From positions 27,247,682 to 27,311,681 of the forward strand of contig NC_080417.1 in assembly GCF_029873635.1 (NCBI RefSeq): a stretch of DNA of 64,000 nt, written 5' to 3'. Below, piece after piece: positions 35,414 through 48,317 of this stretch. This stretch comes from Malania oleifera. Lineage: Eukaryota; Streptophyta; Magnoliopsida; Santalales; Ximeniaceae. Made by a program: the position numbers and the translations under genes. Under the pieces are notes generated by a model. The model was not told the origin of the DNA. It saw only the letters and a program-made list of their open reading frames with translations, and did no database searches. The first letter of the stretch is position 1; every line of letters begins with the position of its first letter.

Positions 35414-37807
35414 GTAGTACTCCATGATAGGTTGTTAAGTGATGGTATAGGTAGCTCGGTGAGTTAGGCCCAACATGCACATTAGCCTGGTTGCTCTCAT
35501 TATCCTCTTCATTTCCGAGCAAGTTCAATATGATCATTCGTCGACCATCGTAGCTAGGATCTATTTCAAACTTTTTCTAGAAGTAATGTACTTAATACTA
35601 ATTAAAAATAAAATTCCTTAAACCAAAGGGGTAGTTGAATGGTAAAGTCACATTAACATTACATTTAATTATTAAGAAAATAAAGAAAGGCAACGGTTGG
35701 AAAGATAAAAGTGAGGGAAATATTTCTATTTTAATTAGGTGAAAAGGTAATGATGGAAGGAGAGTGAATAAATAGGGTTTTTTACTCTTCTTTCAAATTC
35801 AATCACGCCTAAAATCGGAGGAAATTAAAAGAGATTATGGAATGTAAATTGTGCATTAATTTGAGTAATAACTAAACATTTAAAGGAGGGGAAAGTATAT
35901 TACTGATTGGACAAAAAATAATTCTTGACCGAAATAAGAACATCTTTTCAAGAAAATTCAAATTTTCTTTGTTCATTGGAGCACGCTTTAACTATATTCA
36001 GTTGGGCTAATTAAAAATAACAAAAAATAAGAAAACTATTTTTCAAGAAAAAATTGTAGAACTTTTAGAATTGTTTACTTTCTTTGTTTGAAGAAGTATT
36101 TTAGTTTTGCATTAGATGGAGGAGATATTTTGTTAAAATATATTTACTTTTTTTCCTTTTATGCACGAAAAAGTGAAAACTTTCTTTTCATAATGAATAT
36201 TTTTCCATAAACTAATTGAGACTTTTTATTTTCTTCTATTTTCTCCCTCTCTCACATTTTTTTTATTTTTTCAAGGGATTGGAATTTTCGAATGGTCCTA
36301 TATATATAACAAGTTCTAAATATTTGTTGATCCTATTTTCACGTTGGCATTAAGTTTTCCACATAACATGGATTCCAAAATAGTTCTTCTTCCTTTTGGC
36401 TTTGAAAGCCTAATCAATTCACCATAGAGCATTGTAATCTTAATTTCAAGCATGTAAGAAAATTATCTCGTAGGATAAATTTTTTCCTTAATTTAATTAA
36501 ATGAAACTTTTATCTTCTTTATTTTATATCTTTTCGTTTTCCCCATTTTTTTCTCCCTTCCTACTAAATACAATAAAAGAATAGTATCCTTAAGCAATCA
36601 TACTAATGTGTTGGCATTAAGCCTTTTCTAGAGCATGCAGCTAGTTAATTAGTTTTCTAAATCCTCAACCCAAACAATTTAGTACAAAGCAACAAGGCTA
36701 TTCTTGTAGAGCAAGTAGGGTATGTGTATGCAAAAAAATTCAAGAGGTCCATTTCAAACCTTTTTAAGATGTGTCTCTACCAATAAAGTGAAGGTGATAG
36801 TAGTAAGAGCGTAAGAACCCAAGCAGTCAAGGATTTGAAATTTTGGCATTCTTCACTTAATTAAAGGTCTCTCCAACCTTTTTACTGGTTTGCACTAATT
36901 AATAATCCATCCTTCTTATGAGCTGTAATTAAGTTAATAAGTTATGATTCTATCAAACTTGATGAAGCACTTTCTTAAGTCGCAACCTACACACTACTTT
37001 TGTGCCAACCAAAAACAACTAATTTGATCCAGAAATTTAAAGACATCTTAAATTAATTTTTATATTTCCTCGCCGTCTCTCTCTCCTCTCCATTCATGTC
37101 ACCGAGCTATCACAATGTAATTAATAAAATCAATGGAAATGTAAATATTAAGAATGCCCTTTTAAACAATCTATCTATACATGAAATGAAGCCAAATTTA
37201 AAAATAATAATAAGGAATATTGTTGGCCAAGTGGCATCTACCTAGCAACTAGTTGGCAGCCACGTGGTTGTTGTAGCACAACCTTAGCAGCCTCAACATT
37301 TTTTTTCTTGTCCATTACAACTACTTCCACAGTCTTTTCTTTTATTGTGAGAGTAAACTAATTAACCAGTTAAACAAGTAATTGACATAAAATCCACTAG
37401 GGGCGGATAAAGAAAATACCAAAATTGCTCTCTTAATAAATAGATAGCAAAAGGCTGGTATGCTTTTGTTCCCTCTTAATTGTGTAGAAATAAGTTCTGA
37501 ATGTAGATATATATTGGGAGATGTACAAAGGTATTGCAAGGAAAAAGAACATGTTCAGAGAGAATAAGAATGAAAGTCTAGATTCTTTCTATATTCAAGT
37601 ATAGTTCTTTGCTCCATTATCAATTTAATTTGCATTTCTTCATATTGTTATTGTTATTTGATGTATTTATCCTTTGATATGATTCAACACATTCAAATAT
37701 GAATAAAGATTTCATATCCTCAAAATCATATATTTATGGTCTTCAAGTAGTGCGTCTAGGTCGACATGTAGCTAAACTATGCTCATCTAATTGTTGTTTG
37801 TTGTTAT
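35410..37807. other. AT-rich intergenic DNA, no gene seen
   Basis: No coding sense and no element ends were recognised on either strand. Confidence 0.4.
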
Positions 37808-39928
37808 TGTTATCTTCGGTGTATTTCCAAAAGGGGGGTGAATTGGGTATTTAAAATTACTCTCCTAGGTTCAATTTAACTAGCATCAGTATTACACAAA
37901 CCTAGGGTTTTTCTATTTAATCATGAACCCAATTAACACATGTACAACATATAATGAATTAAATAGAATACATACAAGTGTTGAAAATGAAAGTGCGGAA
38001 AATAAACTACGAAAATATAAAGTACATGCACGATATGTTATCGGGGTTAAGTTAATACTGCCTACGTCCCCGCCTCTAACTCGCAAGTCCTAGAATTCCA
38101 CTAATGCTGACTTAATGGGTGGAGCAGTACCGATTACAACCAGGTCAATTCACGGGACTGATCTCAACCTATACCTTATCGGGATGGTGCACCTAACTTT
38201 CCTAACCGGGTCTAAGCCAATACGGGACTATTCAACAGGGCTAATCTCCATCTTCAAGCCCACACCTGGAATACAACCAATGATATAAAATTTACGTACA
38301 AACAAATGCTTCTTACACAAGCAGATATGTACCACTATGCACAATATAATCAATGCACCTCAATGATGTATGAACTATAAGTTCGGTGCTCTACGTGTGA
38401 AATCAACACTCAAAGTTATGTCTATAAACAATCAAGCACAAAAGTGTTTTAACAAACTATTTCTTTGAAACTAGATATAACAAATCTCAATACTTGATTA
38501 GAGTTTCAAAGATGTTGATCAAATATTCAAACTAACTCAAAATATTTTCCGTCAATGAAATAAGTATAAGAGTAGTTTGAAGTATATAACTTGTAAAAAT
38601 ATTTTACACACAAAAGATTTTTGCTATAGGAATCTTTGCAATGACAATGCAAAGATCCTTAAGCTAATGATTTTTTTCCAACACTAAATTTATCAAATAA
38701 AAATTTGTGGGAAAACTCTTGCTTGACTCCCCAAAAACAATAACAATCAATCAAGAAAAATAATGAAAGTATAAGCAATCTATACTAATCAATAACCCAA
38801 TATAGAGCTCTCACAAAGCTAAGATATATCAAGGGAATGAAGATTTGAGAGTGTTTTGAAGTAAAATGGGCAATATGAACTTTTGAAAATAGAGAGGATT
38901 TTTTCATAATGATTTTTTCTAAACACTATTTAATCCTTACAAATGAACTTATATTTATAGACAAAGACAAAAATATAACCGTTTAGGACATGTAGGGTAT
39001 TATTAGGAATGTTTTAAAACAATTTAACAAAGTTAACCCTGTTTATATATTTTTAACCTTAGTAAAAAAAATTTCAACCCGAGAGCACCAATTGACCTAA
39101 CTTAAGGTTCGGTTGACCGAGTGACAGAGTTCGGTCGACCGTGCAAAAAATTAACTGAGGGTTCGATTGACTGAATTGAGTGTTTCAAGGGCGATTTTTC
39201 CAATTCCACGCGGTTCAGTCAACTAGGTGATTTTGAACTAAGTAATTCGGTTGACGGGCGGTTGACATTTCTCACGTGGGGGTTCGGTCGACCAGGGCGT
39301 TGCCCATATAATTTTAGTCGGTCAATCGAGGAGTCAAACTACTGACCATATGGGAGTTTGGTCGACCAAGTTGTATTAACTTGGCAAGGTCCGGTCAACC
39401 ATACTATGGTCAACCCATTGACCTCTGACTGGTTCGGTCGACCGAATGCTTTTATACATTCTCATTCGGTCAACTGAACATGCATTTTTAATGCATTTCG
39501 ATTTTAATCCCCTTATACAATAATCCTATTCATATAAGCACATTTCTTTATGCATGCATGTGACTCCTAGGGTTATTCTAGGTCTTTTTGAGGATACTAA
39601 AAAAATCCGGCGTCAGTTGACCATCTTGTCTAAGGTCATTTGATTTTCAAGTGATGTGTAGGGACCCAGAGTCATTCTAAGGACTTTGAGCTTGTAGTTC
39701 CTACATGCATAATATGCATTAAATATTACAGACATTTTTCTCTTAATTACTATTACAGACCCGAATTGAATAATAATAAAATACAATAAAAATAATCTTC
39801 AGGATCTTTATGCTTTACTTCATATGTCATTAGTGTATCTACTAATATGAACCTGCACATGAACTTAATAGCCATCAATTACCAGTATTTGTCATTATCA
39901 AAACTGAGTGTGACCCATAGGGTCAACA
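37808..39928 (-). mobile_element. SIRE-like (copia) solo LTR, minus strand
   Basis: On the minus strand it starts TGTTGACCCTATGGGTCACA and ends ACACCGAAGATAACA. Flanks GTTAT (37803-37807) and ATTAT (39929-39933) match at four of five bases and are read as an aged TSD. Length is 2121 bp. It shares its promoter-proximal half and its end with the plus-strand LTR at 24589-26261. A TATA-like TATAAATATA (minus) lies at 38950-38959, with a palindrome cluster upstream of it. No primer-binding site, polypurine tract or internal region adjoins it. Confidence 0.8.
39095..39475 (-). promoter_or_regulatory. U3 palindrome cluster (CGGTCGACCG type) of the SIRE-like LTR
   Basis: About a dozen words of the form GGTTCGGTCGACCG or decayed versions (TCGGTTGACC, TCGGTCAACC, TCAGTCAAC) occur in 380 bp upstream of the TATA-like sequence. 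Four retain an intact GTCGAC core (39134, 39287, 39361, 39437). The intact core with arms, CGGTCGACCG, is a perfect palindrome. Confidence 0.75.
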
Positions 39929-39989
39929 ATTATTATTCAATTAGGGCACTTTAGGTTGTTGATCCCTTACTATACTAAACTCCACCAAT

Positions 39990-42050
39990 ACGCTAGCTTT
40001 TCATGTTAGCTTTGCTATTTCATTCGGTATCCTACTTTTCCTTTAACACAGATGCCTCATCAAACACTGCTTTGCTTGTTAGCACATTCTTACCCTCTAG
40101 ATTCCATAGTTTTGACCTCATTTTCATGGCCAATGAAAATGTAAATCTTATATATAGGGTTTGGCTTGGATTGAAGTTACTAGAAAGGTGAACATATATT
40201 AAAAATTTAAAGATCCTCATTGTGTGGCAGTCAACTTCTTCACTTTGTTGAACTTCCTTGACCATCTTAAAGTCTTTATTTAAAACATGTGCCCATGGAC
40301 AGTATAGAAAGTTATTTGAATTGCATCGAAACAAAAATTGTCCTGAAATTCAAAATGTGGTTCCACACTCCTAATTAACCTTCTCAAGCAAGATACCATC
40401 CACCTTCTTAGCCACTCTGTTTTGTTGCGGTCTTTCAATTTGCAAAACATCCAAAAGGTCTCTTTATGTTGTAAAATTAGAAACTCATTGAGTTTTAACT
40501 CTAGTCCATTATCTAACTAGCTTGATACACTTCATTGATTTTCTAATATATTTCTTGACCCTTGCCTTCTAGCTACTATTTGGAATTGGAGAATACTTTT
40601 GAATTTTTAATCATAAAGTAAACCCTAAGCTTCCAGAAGTTATCATTCATAAAGATAACGAAGTACTCTCTATTCCTTGTTGTTATCCTCACAAAACCCC
40701 CCACACATCAATGTGAATATATTCTATAATTCCTCCATTCTTGTGGGAGGAGAACTTCACATTGCTTATCCAAGATGTAAAACCCACAAAAACTAAGTTT
40801 GCATTGTTTTAACTCTTCTAGAAGTTTCTTCTTATGGAGCACCACACCATCTTTCCCTAATCACTCATACGCCTATAGTAATACATTACTCGGAGCTAAA
40901 ATAATATTGTTTTCAACCTAGTTATTCTTATGGAAATGACAACTTTGACACCCTCAAAATTGGTTCCACAACTGGAGTTATTAAAAGGCCATGCATGCAA
41001 AGTCTTCTTTAAGTAATCGAGAGAAAGTATATGCTTCTTCAAATCCAAAACATAGATGACATTTTAAAATGTACTAATGATACCATCAAACATTCTATTT
41101 TATACATTAGCTACCAACTATACAAGGATGATCAATAACAAAAACTAACATTTTTACATTCTATATAGGTATCAAGTCACTCCTTATGCAGACAATAATA
41201 CTAAATCTATAGTCTCTAGGTATAGATTATGAAAGAAGAATTGTTGCCTAAAGCAACAATTATGAGTTCTTTGTCATCTAAAGCATCCTTTGTTATACCT
41301 ATTGAACCTGATGGTCAATCCTTCTTGATTGCCTTTCTTTCCCTCTCAAAGAGGACCATCTTGATCACTTGTAGCGTCTCTTCCATTTGCACTTAAAGCA
41401 CTTCAGGTCCTTGGTTCTTGATTTAAACCTCGAGTAGCCCTTATGTTTTCCCTTCTTCATTGATCTCTTTCTTCTTTGTTCATACATATTGAAAATCCTC
41501 TCAATTCACGGTTCTCTTTGTTTAGCTTCCTTCTATCCTTATTTGACTTGAGAATGCTAGAACCTCTTGGAAGGACAAGGTAGGATTTCCACTGGAACAG
41601 TATTGTAACCAAGTGTTTAAACAATGAAGAGCGAAAGCATGATATCAACTTAATTATTATCTTCATCTTGATAAAGAAGATTGCTAACAATTTCATTAAA
41701 TTGATTCATGCTTCAATTTCAGTATTATCATAAGGCATACATTGCATGTGTAATGCCTTTTTTAGGAGCAATTTTTTATACAAGCTCTCCAATACCATAT
41801 ATACAAAACTATTTTCATCATGTTTGCCATCTATATAAATATAGTAATAAAGGTGATCAAGCTAATTAATATAACTCCATCTAGTTGCCCTCATCCATGT
41901 TCCTCTATTTCCTACAGTCACTACCTTCCAAATCTTTTGTTGTCAAACCATTAAATTAGTTAATCACATCGGCCACATGTTGAAGTTCCCCCTTCCATTG
42001 TGCTTGTGAAACATGGTATTGACCTTACTCATCCTTGCTATGACTTACAT
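39990..42050 (-). pseudogene. Tork/Tnt1-like copia gag-integrase relic
   Basis: Heavily decayed minus-strand sense. Gag sense lies at about 42010-41450, with a zinc-knuckle relic CFKCKWKRRYK near 41400-41360, where expected Cys/His residues are lost. The integrase core has LEYIHIDVWG near 40720, then a degenerate DNG block near 40510, then PQQN.VAKK near 40420. The post-integrase linker SKLWNLEGKNVLTSKAVFDE lies near 40110-40050. RT is not present; the relic stops near the SIRE-like solo LTR. It holds many stops and frameshifts. Confidence 0.65.
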
Positions 42051-42059
42051 GCAAACCCT

Positions 42060-42906
42060 TGCAGGAATATGATGTTTTAACCAACTATTGTGAAAATAAA
42101 TTTGACCTATGAGCATGCATAAGCACAGGAGAAGTTGAAAGAAAATATATTTATAAAAAAAAAAAAAAATGAGAACATGCATTGTAATTTTATTTGATAA
42201 TGACTTCTATCCATATAGAATTTGAAAAACTCCCCTATATTATCATTGAAAATTGCTTTATAATTTCAATCCTTGACTACAAATATAATAAAACCTCATG
42301 AAAATCCAAAAATGGTCTTATATAAGAATGTAATGACACCTGTAACTCAAAATACTGTATCATATTGCAATAAAGTTTAAGTCTCTCGAGCTATAAACAT
42401 GTGAAATATTTCCTTAAAAATTTCAAGTTGAACACCCCCTAAATATATAAAAGTGACAATTCAACATCAAGAATAACTCAATAATAACTATGAGCCATTT
42501 AAAAATTCATAAAATAACAAGAATGGTAAAAAATTGCTTCACTTAACTACCATCCAAACGTCATACTATTTTTGTTTACTTGCTACTTGATACGATTGTA
42601 TCGTACACATGGTAAAATATGTAGAAAGCAGTGGTAAGTAAAAATGTGATATTAGAAGATAGTAAGGCATAGCATTTCTAAAAACATGTTATACCATGGG
42701 TTTCTTACTCTTTAACCCATGCTCTCCAGCTATTAGTATTGTGCTTGATGCATTGCCTCACTTTTCAAAAATTTTGTGATCTCTTGAGGAATTGAATTAA
42801 TAATATCCTCTAATGCAATGAAAAATTTTAAATAGGTATACAAAGTGAAAAGGTGTGCCATTGGTTGAAAAAAATAATTCCTGTTGGATTTTTTATTCCG
42901 AATCTC

Positions 42907-42948
<42 letters not shown>

Positions 42949-43395
42949 GTGTATGTAATGTAATGGTGTGCATTCATATGGTGGGCCACAAGCGATAAAA
43001 TTAGGGATAAAATTTAGCTGGTTGACTTAAATTAATCAATAATTAGTTTGCATCCAAATTTATAACCTGCAACTTTATATCATTACAAATTATGTTCATA
43101 CAAAAAAAAAATAAAGTAAAGAACTAGAATCCAACATCAACGGAAAATACAAAAAGTCTATTATTCATCAGTGATCTTCAACTCTATATTTGAGAAAATA
43201 TTATGTATACAGGTGTGAGGTACCATCACAACTTTAAAAAGATAAAAAATAAAATTTTAGAAACGTTACATCACTATATGTCTCTAACGTTTCTAAAGTT
43301 TTATTAGTTTGCATCCCACACATCAAATTAAACAAAAACAAAAAAAACAAAAAAACAAACAAACATATACCAAGAAACCAGCTAAAAATGGAAAG
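42060..43395. other. Intergenic DNA downstream of GATL
   Basis: Holds an (ATA)n microsatellite at about 42908-42948 and A-rich tracts. The part nearest GATL (about 43150-43615) may be its 3' untranslated region. Nothing else is recognised. Confidence 0.4.
42908..42948. repeat. (AAT)n microsatellite
   Basis: About 13 uninterrupted ATA/AAT units. Confidence 0.95.
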
Positions 43396-43615
43396 ATTTA
43401 ACCATGGTATAATCCACAGACAGCCCCAACCTGCAGAAACAGCACTAATCCAAGAGATATAGAATCATATCTACACGGTCGATCTGTTCCATTCATCTGA
43501 GTCTCAGACAAGAATCCAAAAATTACAATTACAAGACAACAAATATTATTACCACATTTTAGACACCTTCCTCGTATATCCTCCGTATGTTTATATATTA
43601 ACTGTTCTCTACACC

Positions 43616-44755
43616 TCAAGAATCGAGAGCAAATGGCACTTCCAAAAGATCGTAAGGAGCCCACAATGCATCCAACGGGCAGGGCCTGTTAGCGTCCAGC
43701 CGCGCCCATGGCTTCCCCTTCCCGCTCCAGTGCAACAGGCTCACCGGCCCCGGATGCAGATCCCGGCAAAGCCCCCGGTAATTGTCTCCCCCCAACCCGT
43801 GCTGATTCCACCGGTGATCCACCGGCGCTATATTCCCCGCGAAAACCAACAAGAATGGCGGCAACGACCCCAGTTCGTATATCCTCATTCGCTTCTGAAG
43901 CTCCATCCACTCCTGGATCTTAGCCGTGTACTGGCCTTCGCGCCACCGCTCCAGGTCTATCACCATCACTCCGGTGTTGAAGTAGCAGGCGTTGCGTCCG
44001 GCGAAGGTCAGGGAGAGCGAGGGGTTGGACCAGAACGACGGCGTGAAGTAGGAAGTGAAGTTGGCGTTGCAGTACTCGGGAGCGGCGAGGACGGCGCCGC
44101 TGCCGAGGGGGGTCGCGGCGAGCTTCGCGATGTCGTCGACGAGGATGAGGTCGGAGTCGAGATAGACGGCGCGGCGGACACAAGAGGGGAGGAGGTCGGC
44201 TAGGTAGTTGCGCGCGTAGTTGAGGGGGCAATCGAGCGCCGCCCGGATGGATGTGGAGATGAGGCCGGAGACGGCGGCGGAATCAAAGCGGTAGACGCGG
44301 AAGCGGAGGGAGGGAAAGGAGCGGGAAAGGGTGGCACGCAGGCGGCGGGCGTCGGCTGACGCGGCCGCGACGAAGTGGAAGTTGACGTTTTCGGGGCAGG
44401 CAGAGTGCTGGAGGATGGAGTGGACGGCGGCCATGGATCCCCGGAGGTAGGCGGCGTCGAGGGTCATCGCCACGTGGACCGCTTGGTCGGAGCAAATGGC
44501 CGGGCCCAAATCCTCATGTCCGTTGCCCTCTTCTTCATCGTGAAGGGTGTGGTTGTAGTGGATGGAAGGGCAATGCGGGGAATTGCGGAATTGCGGGGCT
44601 TCCCTAAAGCGGTGGTTGGGGGCGGCGCCGTCGATACCAGCGGCGGCAAGCTGGCGGAGGTGGAGGAGCAGGATAGAGAGGAGAAAGAAGTGGGTGAAAA
44701 ATGGTAAAGGTTTTCGCATTGTGTTGGGGCGAAGGATGGGGAGGGAGGGTAGCAA
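43616..44755 (-). CDS. GATL: Galacturonosyltransferase-like protein (GATL), glycosyltransferase family 8
   Basis: A single uninterrupted frame of 379 codons. The second Met, residue 13 (codon at 44719), is the likelier start because a hydrophobic signal-anchor ([11 protein letters not shown], residues 23-33) follows closely. The GT8 domain covers about residues 92-375. It has the metal/nucleotide-sugar DxD motif within [12 protein letters not shown] (DSD at 200-202), [12 protein letters not shown] (179-190), [15 protein letters not shown] (257-271), [10 protein letters not shown] (316-325) and HWSGKGKPW (342-350). N-glycosylation sequons are at Asn68 and Asn232. GATLs are Golgi type II proteins tied to pectin and xylan formation; the best-known member is PARVUS/GATL1. 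Length and lack of introns are normal for the family. Which paralogue it is cannot be settled by eye. The gene is much more GC-rich than its flanks. It appears intact and is the only complete host gene here. Confidence 0.95.
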   Translation of the reverse strand: MLPSLPILRPNTMRKPLPFFTHFFLLSILLLHLRQLAAAGIDGAAPNHRFREAPQFRNSPHCPSIHYNHTLHDEEEGNGHEDLGPAICSDQAVHVAMTLDAAYLRGSMAAVHSILQHSACPENVNFHFVAAASADARRLRATLSRSFPSLRFRVYRFDSAAVSGLISTSIRAALDCPLNYARNYLADLLPSCVRRAVYLDSDLILVDDIAKLAATPLGSGAVLAAPEYCNANFTSYFTPSFWSNPSLSLTFAGRNACYFNTGVMVIDLERWREGQYTAKIQEWMELQKRMRIYELGSLPPFLLVFAGNIAPVDHRWNQHGLGGDNYRGLCRDLHPGPVSLLHWSGKGKPWARLDANRPCPLDALWAPYDLLEVPFALDS

Positions 44756-44759
44756 CCAA

Positions 44760-46145
44760 ATCTTAAAGTAGTGGCTTCATATATGCATAATTATTTAAGG
44801 TGGGTGGTCAGTTCAGGCGAGGCACATTTATTTATTTATTTATTTTATTTTCCTTTTGTTGTATTGCAATTGTAATTTCTAATTTGTGTAAGAAATTAAG
44901 AAATATATTGGGAAGAAGGGTGATGGGTAGCTGCCAGAATGTGGAGATGGGGAGCTTGGCTTTGAACCCACGTTGGTCCAAAAGTGCTGGCTAAGAAGCC
45001 AAGTCAAATTGTACGTCTCTTTAATGATTTTTCAACCTCTTCAAGGCCTATGGATGAAGCCATGAGGCTCTACCATTTTCTATTTTTCTTTTTAATTACT
45101 ATTCTCTTTCTCATTATCTGATTTTTGTGAAACTCTTTTTTTTTTTTTTTCTTTAGTTTTGTTTTTTATAATCCGAGCCACCATTATACCACTTTAGATA
45201 CTATGGTGTGACACCAAATCTAGGAGTTAAAAGTTGTCCGCCCATTGACACACCTCTGGTAATTTACCGAGGTAAACTTTCAAGGAGGATTTTGGGATCA
45301 CCCTTGAGTCAACTCGATTGGATTTTTCTTTTATTTTTTTCCCTAATGTTATGCTGTAAAATGACGATGTATAACTCATTTAACTTATTTTTAACACAAT
45401 TTTCTAATCTCGAAAAAGATTAATAAAAAATTATAAATATGGTGAGAGGATTATTGTACAAACTATAGCCTAAAAAAAAGATATATCTATTCATCCAAAT
45501 CCTTTATTATATTAAATTAATCAACTATCTTGTGAATTAATGAGATCTAGCACACGAAGCATTTGTATCCCACCACACAACCAATTATTACATTCTTTTT
45601 TTCTATAATGATTATTTTGAGACATTTTTCAAGTTTTGTAATGCTATACAGCAAAATTTGAAGCATAACCCAATTAATTTCCTTTTAAATTAACATGAAT
45701 TATTAAATTGATGATATTTTATTTTATTTCCTTATGAACTCAATGAGAAATAAACTTTCACGTGCCCTCTTTTAAAATTTTTTTACTATTTAAACCACAC
45801 AACCTACTATAGTATAATAATTTGAGAGAAAAAAACTATAATAAAAAACTATTATGAAAAATCAACTTAAGAAAAATGACACATTTTAACCCTCCCCTTT
45901 TTCTCTTTTTTCTTTCTTTTTTCTAATCTAAGTCATTCTTTATGACACTGGCAATCATATTACGAAGTAATAAAAATTTAAAGCGACACATGCAAAGTTA
46001 ATCGCATTAGGTAGACTATTATGATTTATTTTATCTTATGTAATGATTTTCAAGTACCCTGCTAAGTTTTGTAATGGTATACAGCAAAATTTGACATATA
46101 CCGCACTTAATTTACTTTTTACTTTTATTAATAATGAATTATGCA

Positions 46146-46193
<48 letters not shown>

Positions 46194-47760
46194 TATTTTA
46201 TTTGCATTTAACGTCATATTTAAGGATTCTTTTTTATGTTTTGGGTATTCAATCCACACATTAGGAGAAATCGACTTAAATAAAAGAAAAGATAATTTTT
46301 CTATTTAAATTATTTATTATGCTACATTCACAATCATCATGAGTTTCTAAAATTTAAGCCGCGAACAAAAGCTCTTTGATTAATTAATTAAAGAAAAAGA
46401 TTAACGAATGCATCCCAAGAAAAAGACTTGAAACTAGAAACTAGAAACATGCAGCTAGCAATTTCATGAGCTTCCTAGTCCACTAATTTTGAAAAATTGC
46501 AATTGGGCGAGTTTGTATATGCACAAGACTCCCGAGTTGTTAGGTTGATGTTCCATCAAATATATCATATTATTATTATTATTATTATTATTAGTAGCTA
46601 AGCTATTGGCATGCCATATGTATTGATGGAGAGGATGGCATGGAGCTTTCTACCAAGTTGGGCCATCCACGTCTTCGAAAGCTGCACCAAAGCCTCTAAC
46701 CTTCTCTTTCACGATTATATGAGACCATAAAGATTAGAAATAAAAAAAAAAAAAAATGGAAAGGGAATTACCTAAAAAATGAGGTTAAAACTTCTAGTTG
46801 TTGAATAATAGACAATCACTCTCATAAAGACTTAGATAAATTTTTTTACACCTATAGAAACTCAGATGGTATAATGTCATATTTAAAAAACTCTATGTTT
46901 ATTTGATGTGTTGTTTTCATTTCATATATGTATATATGTGTGTGTGCGCGCACACGCGCACGTGTATTATGTTTATGTTTTTTTGTTTTGATGATCGAAT
47001 AACAAAATTTTGAAAATAAAAGGTAGTTAGGATGGTTAAAGAGTCGAGATGCTATGTTTAAATTTGTTTATTAAATCTTTAATTGAATTTGAACTTGATT
47101 TGACTTGGTCAAGTTTATTTATTATGCATGCAAAGGAACAAGCTCCTGAAGTTGTACTAATCAGTTAGGCTATACAAATATTCACAAATATTTTAATTTT
47201 TTCTTTTGAAACCTTTCACTCTGAAAGACTTTTGCCCTATATTTTGAAGGCATTGAATTTGAATTTGTATTTGATTTAGAAAATATATAATATGAAATTG
47301 TATTCAAATTTGTCTAAATTCACGAAAATCTAAATTTAATTAAGATCTGAAATTCATGCTCCCAAATGCAGCAATGAAATTTTATTAGAACTCGATCTTA
47401 CTCTCGATTAGAGTTTTCTTTGTCCCGTAAAATTACTGTATTAGCCTTAAGCATTCATTCTATCAATCATCGCTAAATTTAGATTATTAAAAGTCTAATC
47501 ATGCTAAATAAATTTGTCCCTAAACTATTCCTACTTTTAAGTCTACTATAATTTTTCAATATAAATTTGCTTCTATTAAGCTAACACATAAATAAGTAAA
47601 ATTAAATCTATTAAATCAACCTAATTCAATGCTCACAAATTGAAATGAATTGAATCATTTTGTGCCCAAATTTGACTTATTTGACTTAAGTGAACCAAAA
47701 AATAGAACTTAAAAACCCCTTATTAAGATGATAGAAGGTGTTTAAGCCATTGTTACCAAA
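44760..47760. other. GATL upstream region and intergenic DNA
   Basis: The first 50 bases upstream of the GATL frame hold AT-rich, TATA-like words on the minus strand (AATAATTATGCATATATG near 44780-44797). The rest shows no coding sense. It holds (AT)n at 46149-46190, (TTA)n at about 46565-46592 and an alternating TGTG/CGCG/CACG tract at about 46926-46965. A MITE-like piece lies at about 47230-47372. Confidence 0.4.
46149..46190. repeat. (AT)n microsatellite
   Basis: A run of about 21 AT units. Confidence 0.95.
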
Positions 47761-47794
47761 TTAAGTTCTCAAATAACTTCAGTGTTGATATAAT

Positions 47795-48235
47795 GAGGAG
47801 GCCCACCTGTGAGAGTGTGAGCCGGCCACGTCCCTTAGCACGGGCACTTGGTGCATTAATGATCCTAAATTTGGTCCATAATCTGCGCCGCGCCCCCACC
47901 TGACCCCTGCGCGTTGGATCCGCCGAAGGTCCTCGCCGACGCAGCAAGAAGGACGTTTCGCCACGTGGCATATGCTCCGGACAACCACTTGCCACGTGGC
48001 CACGCTGTTCTTCACGATGAAAATTGAATTGGACAGCCCAACCATAAATCAGTAAAAAAAAAAAAAAAAAGGTACCTCACACACCCACATGTTTTCCTTT
48101 CCATCAACGTGACCCTTCCACCAAAACGCTGTTGTTTTGACGACGACACCGAACTGTTTTCTTTTCCATTTTTTGTTTTTTGTTTTTTTTGTTTTTTTTT
48201 TATGCAAGCGCTTGTCACGTGTTAACGCCCTTTTT
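47795..48235. promoter_or_regulatory. GC-rich island with paired G-box/ABRE motifs
   Basis: GCCACGTGGC occurs twice at about 47960 and 47991, and TCACGTGT at about 48216; GGCCACGTCC lies near 47824. The CACGTG core is the G-box bound by plant bZIP and bHLH factors. The block is clearly richer in GC than its flanks. No gene with recognisable coding sense lies within a few kb on either side except GATL about 3 kb away. It could be a promoter of an unrecognised or lost gene, or part of an unclassified element. Confidence 0.4.
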
Positions 48236-48317
48236 AAACTCACCGCGCAAGTTTGTGCGAGAGAAAATTTAAAAAAAAAAAAAATTTGTAATAAAAAATA
48301 TAAAAATATATATTCAT

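Noticed and set aside
35208..35537. 109-codon minus-strand open frame
   Set aside because: Mostly an Ile-Tyr run translated from the (AT)n microsatellite.
43708..44707. Several long open frames opposite or shifted within GATL
   Set aside because: They are shadows of a GC-rich gene; only the 379-codon frame has GT8 motifs.
46926..46965. Alternating purine-pyrimidine tract (TGTG...CGCGCACACGCGCACG) as a functional Z-DNA element
   Set aside because: It is a short compound microsatellite; nothing around it indicates a function.
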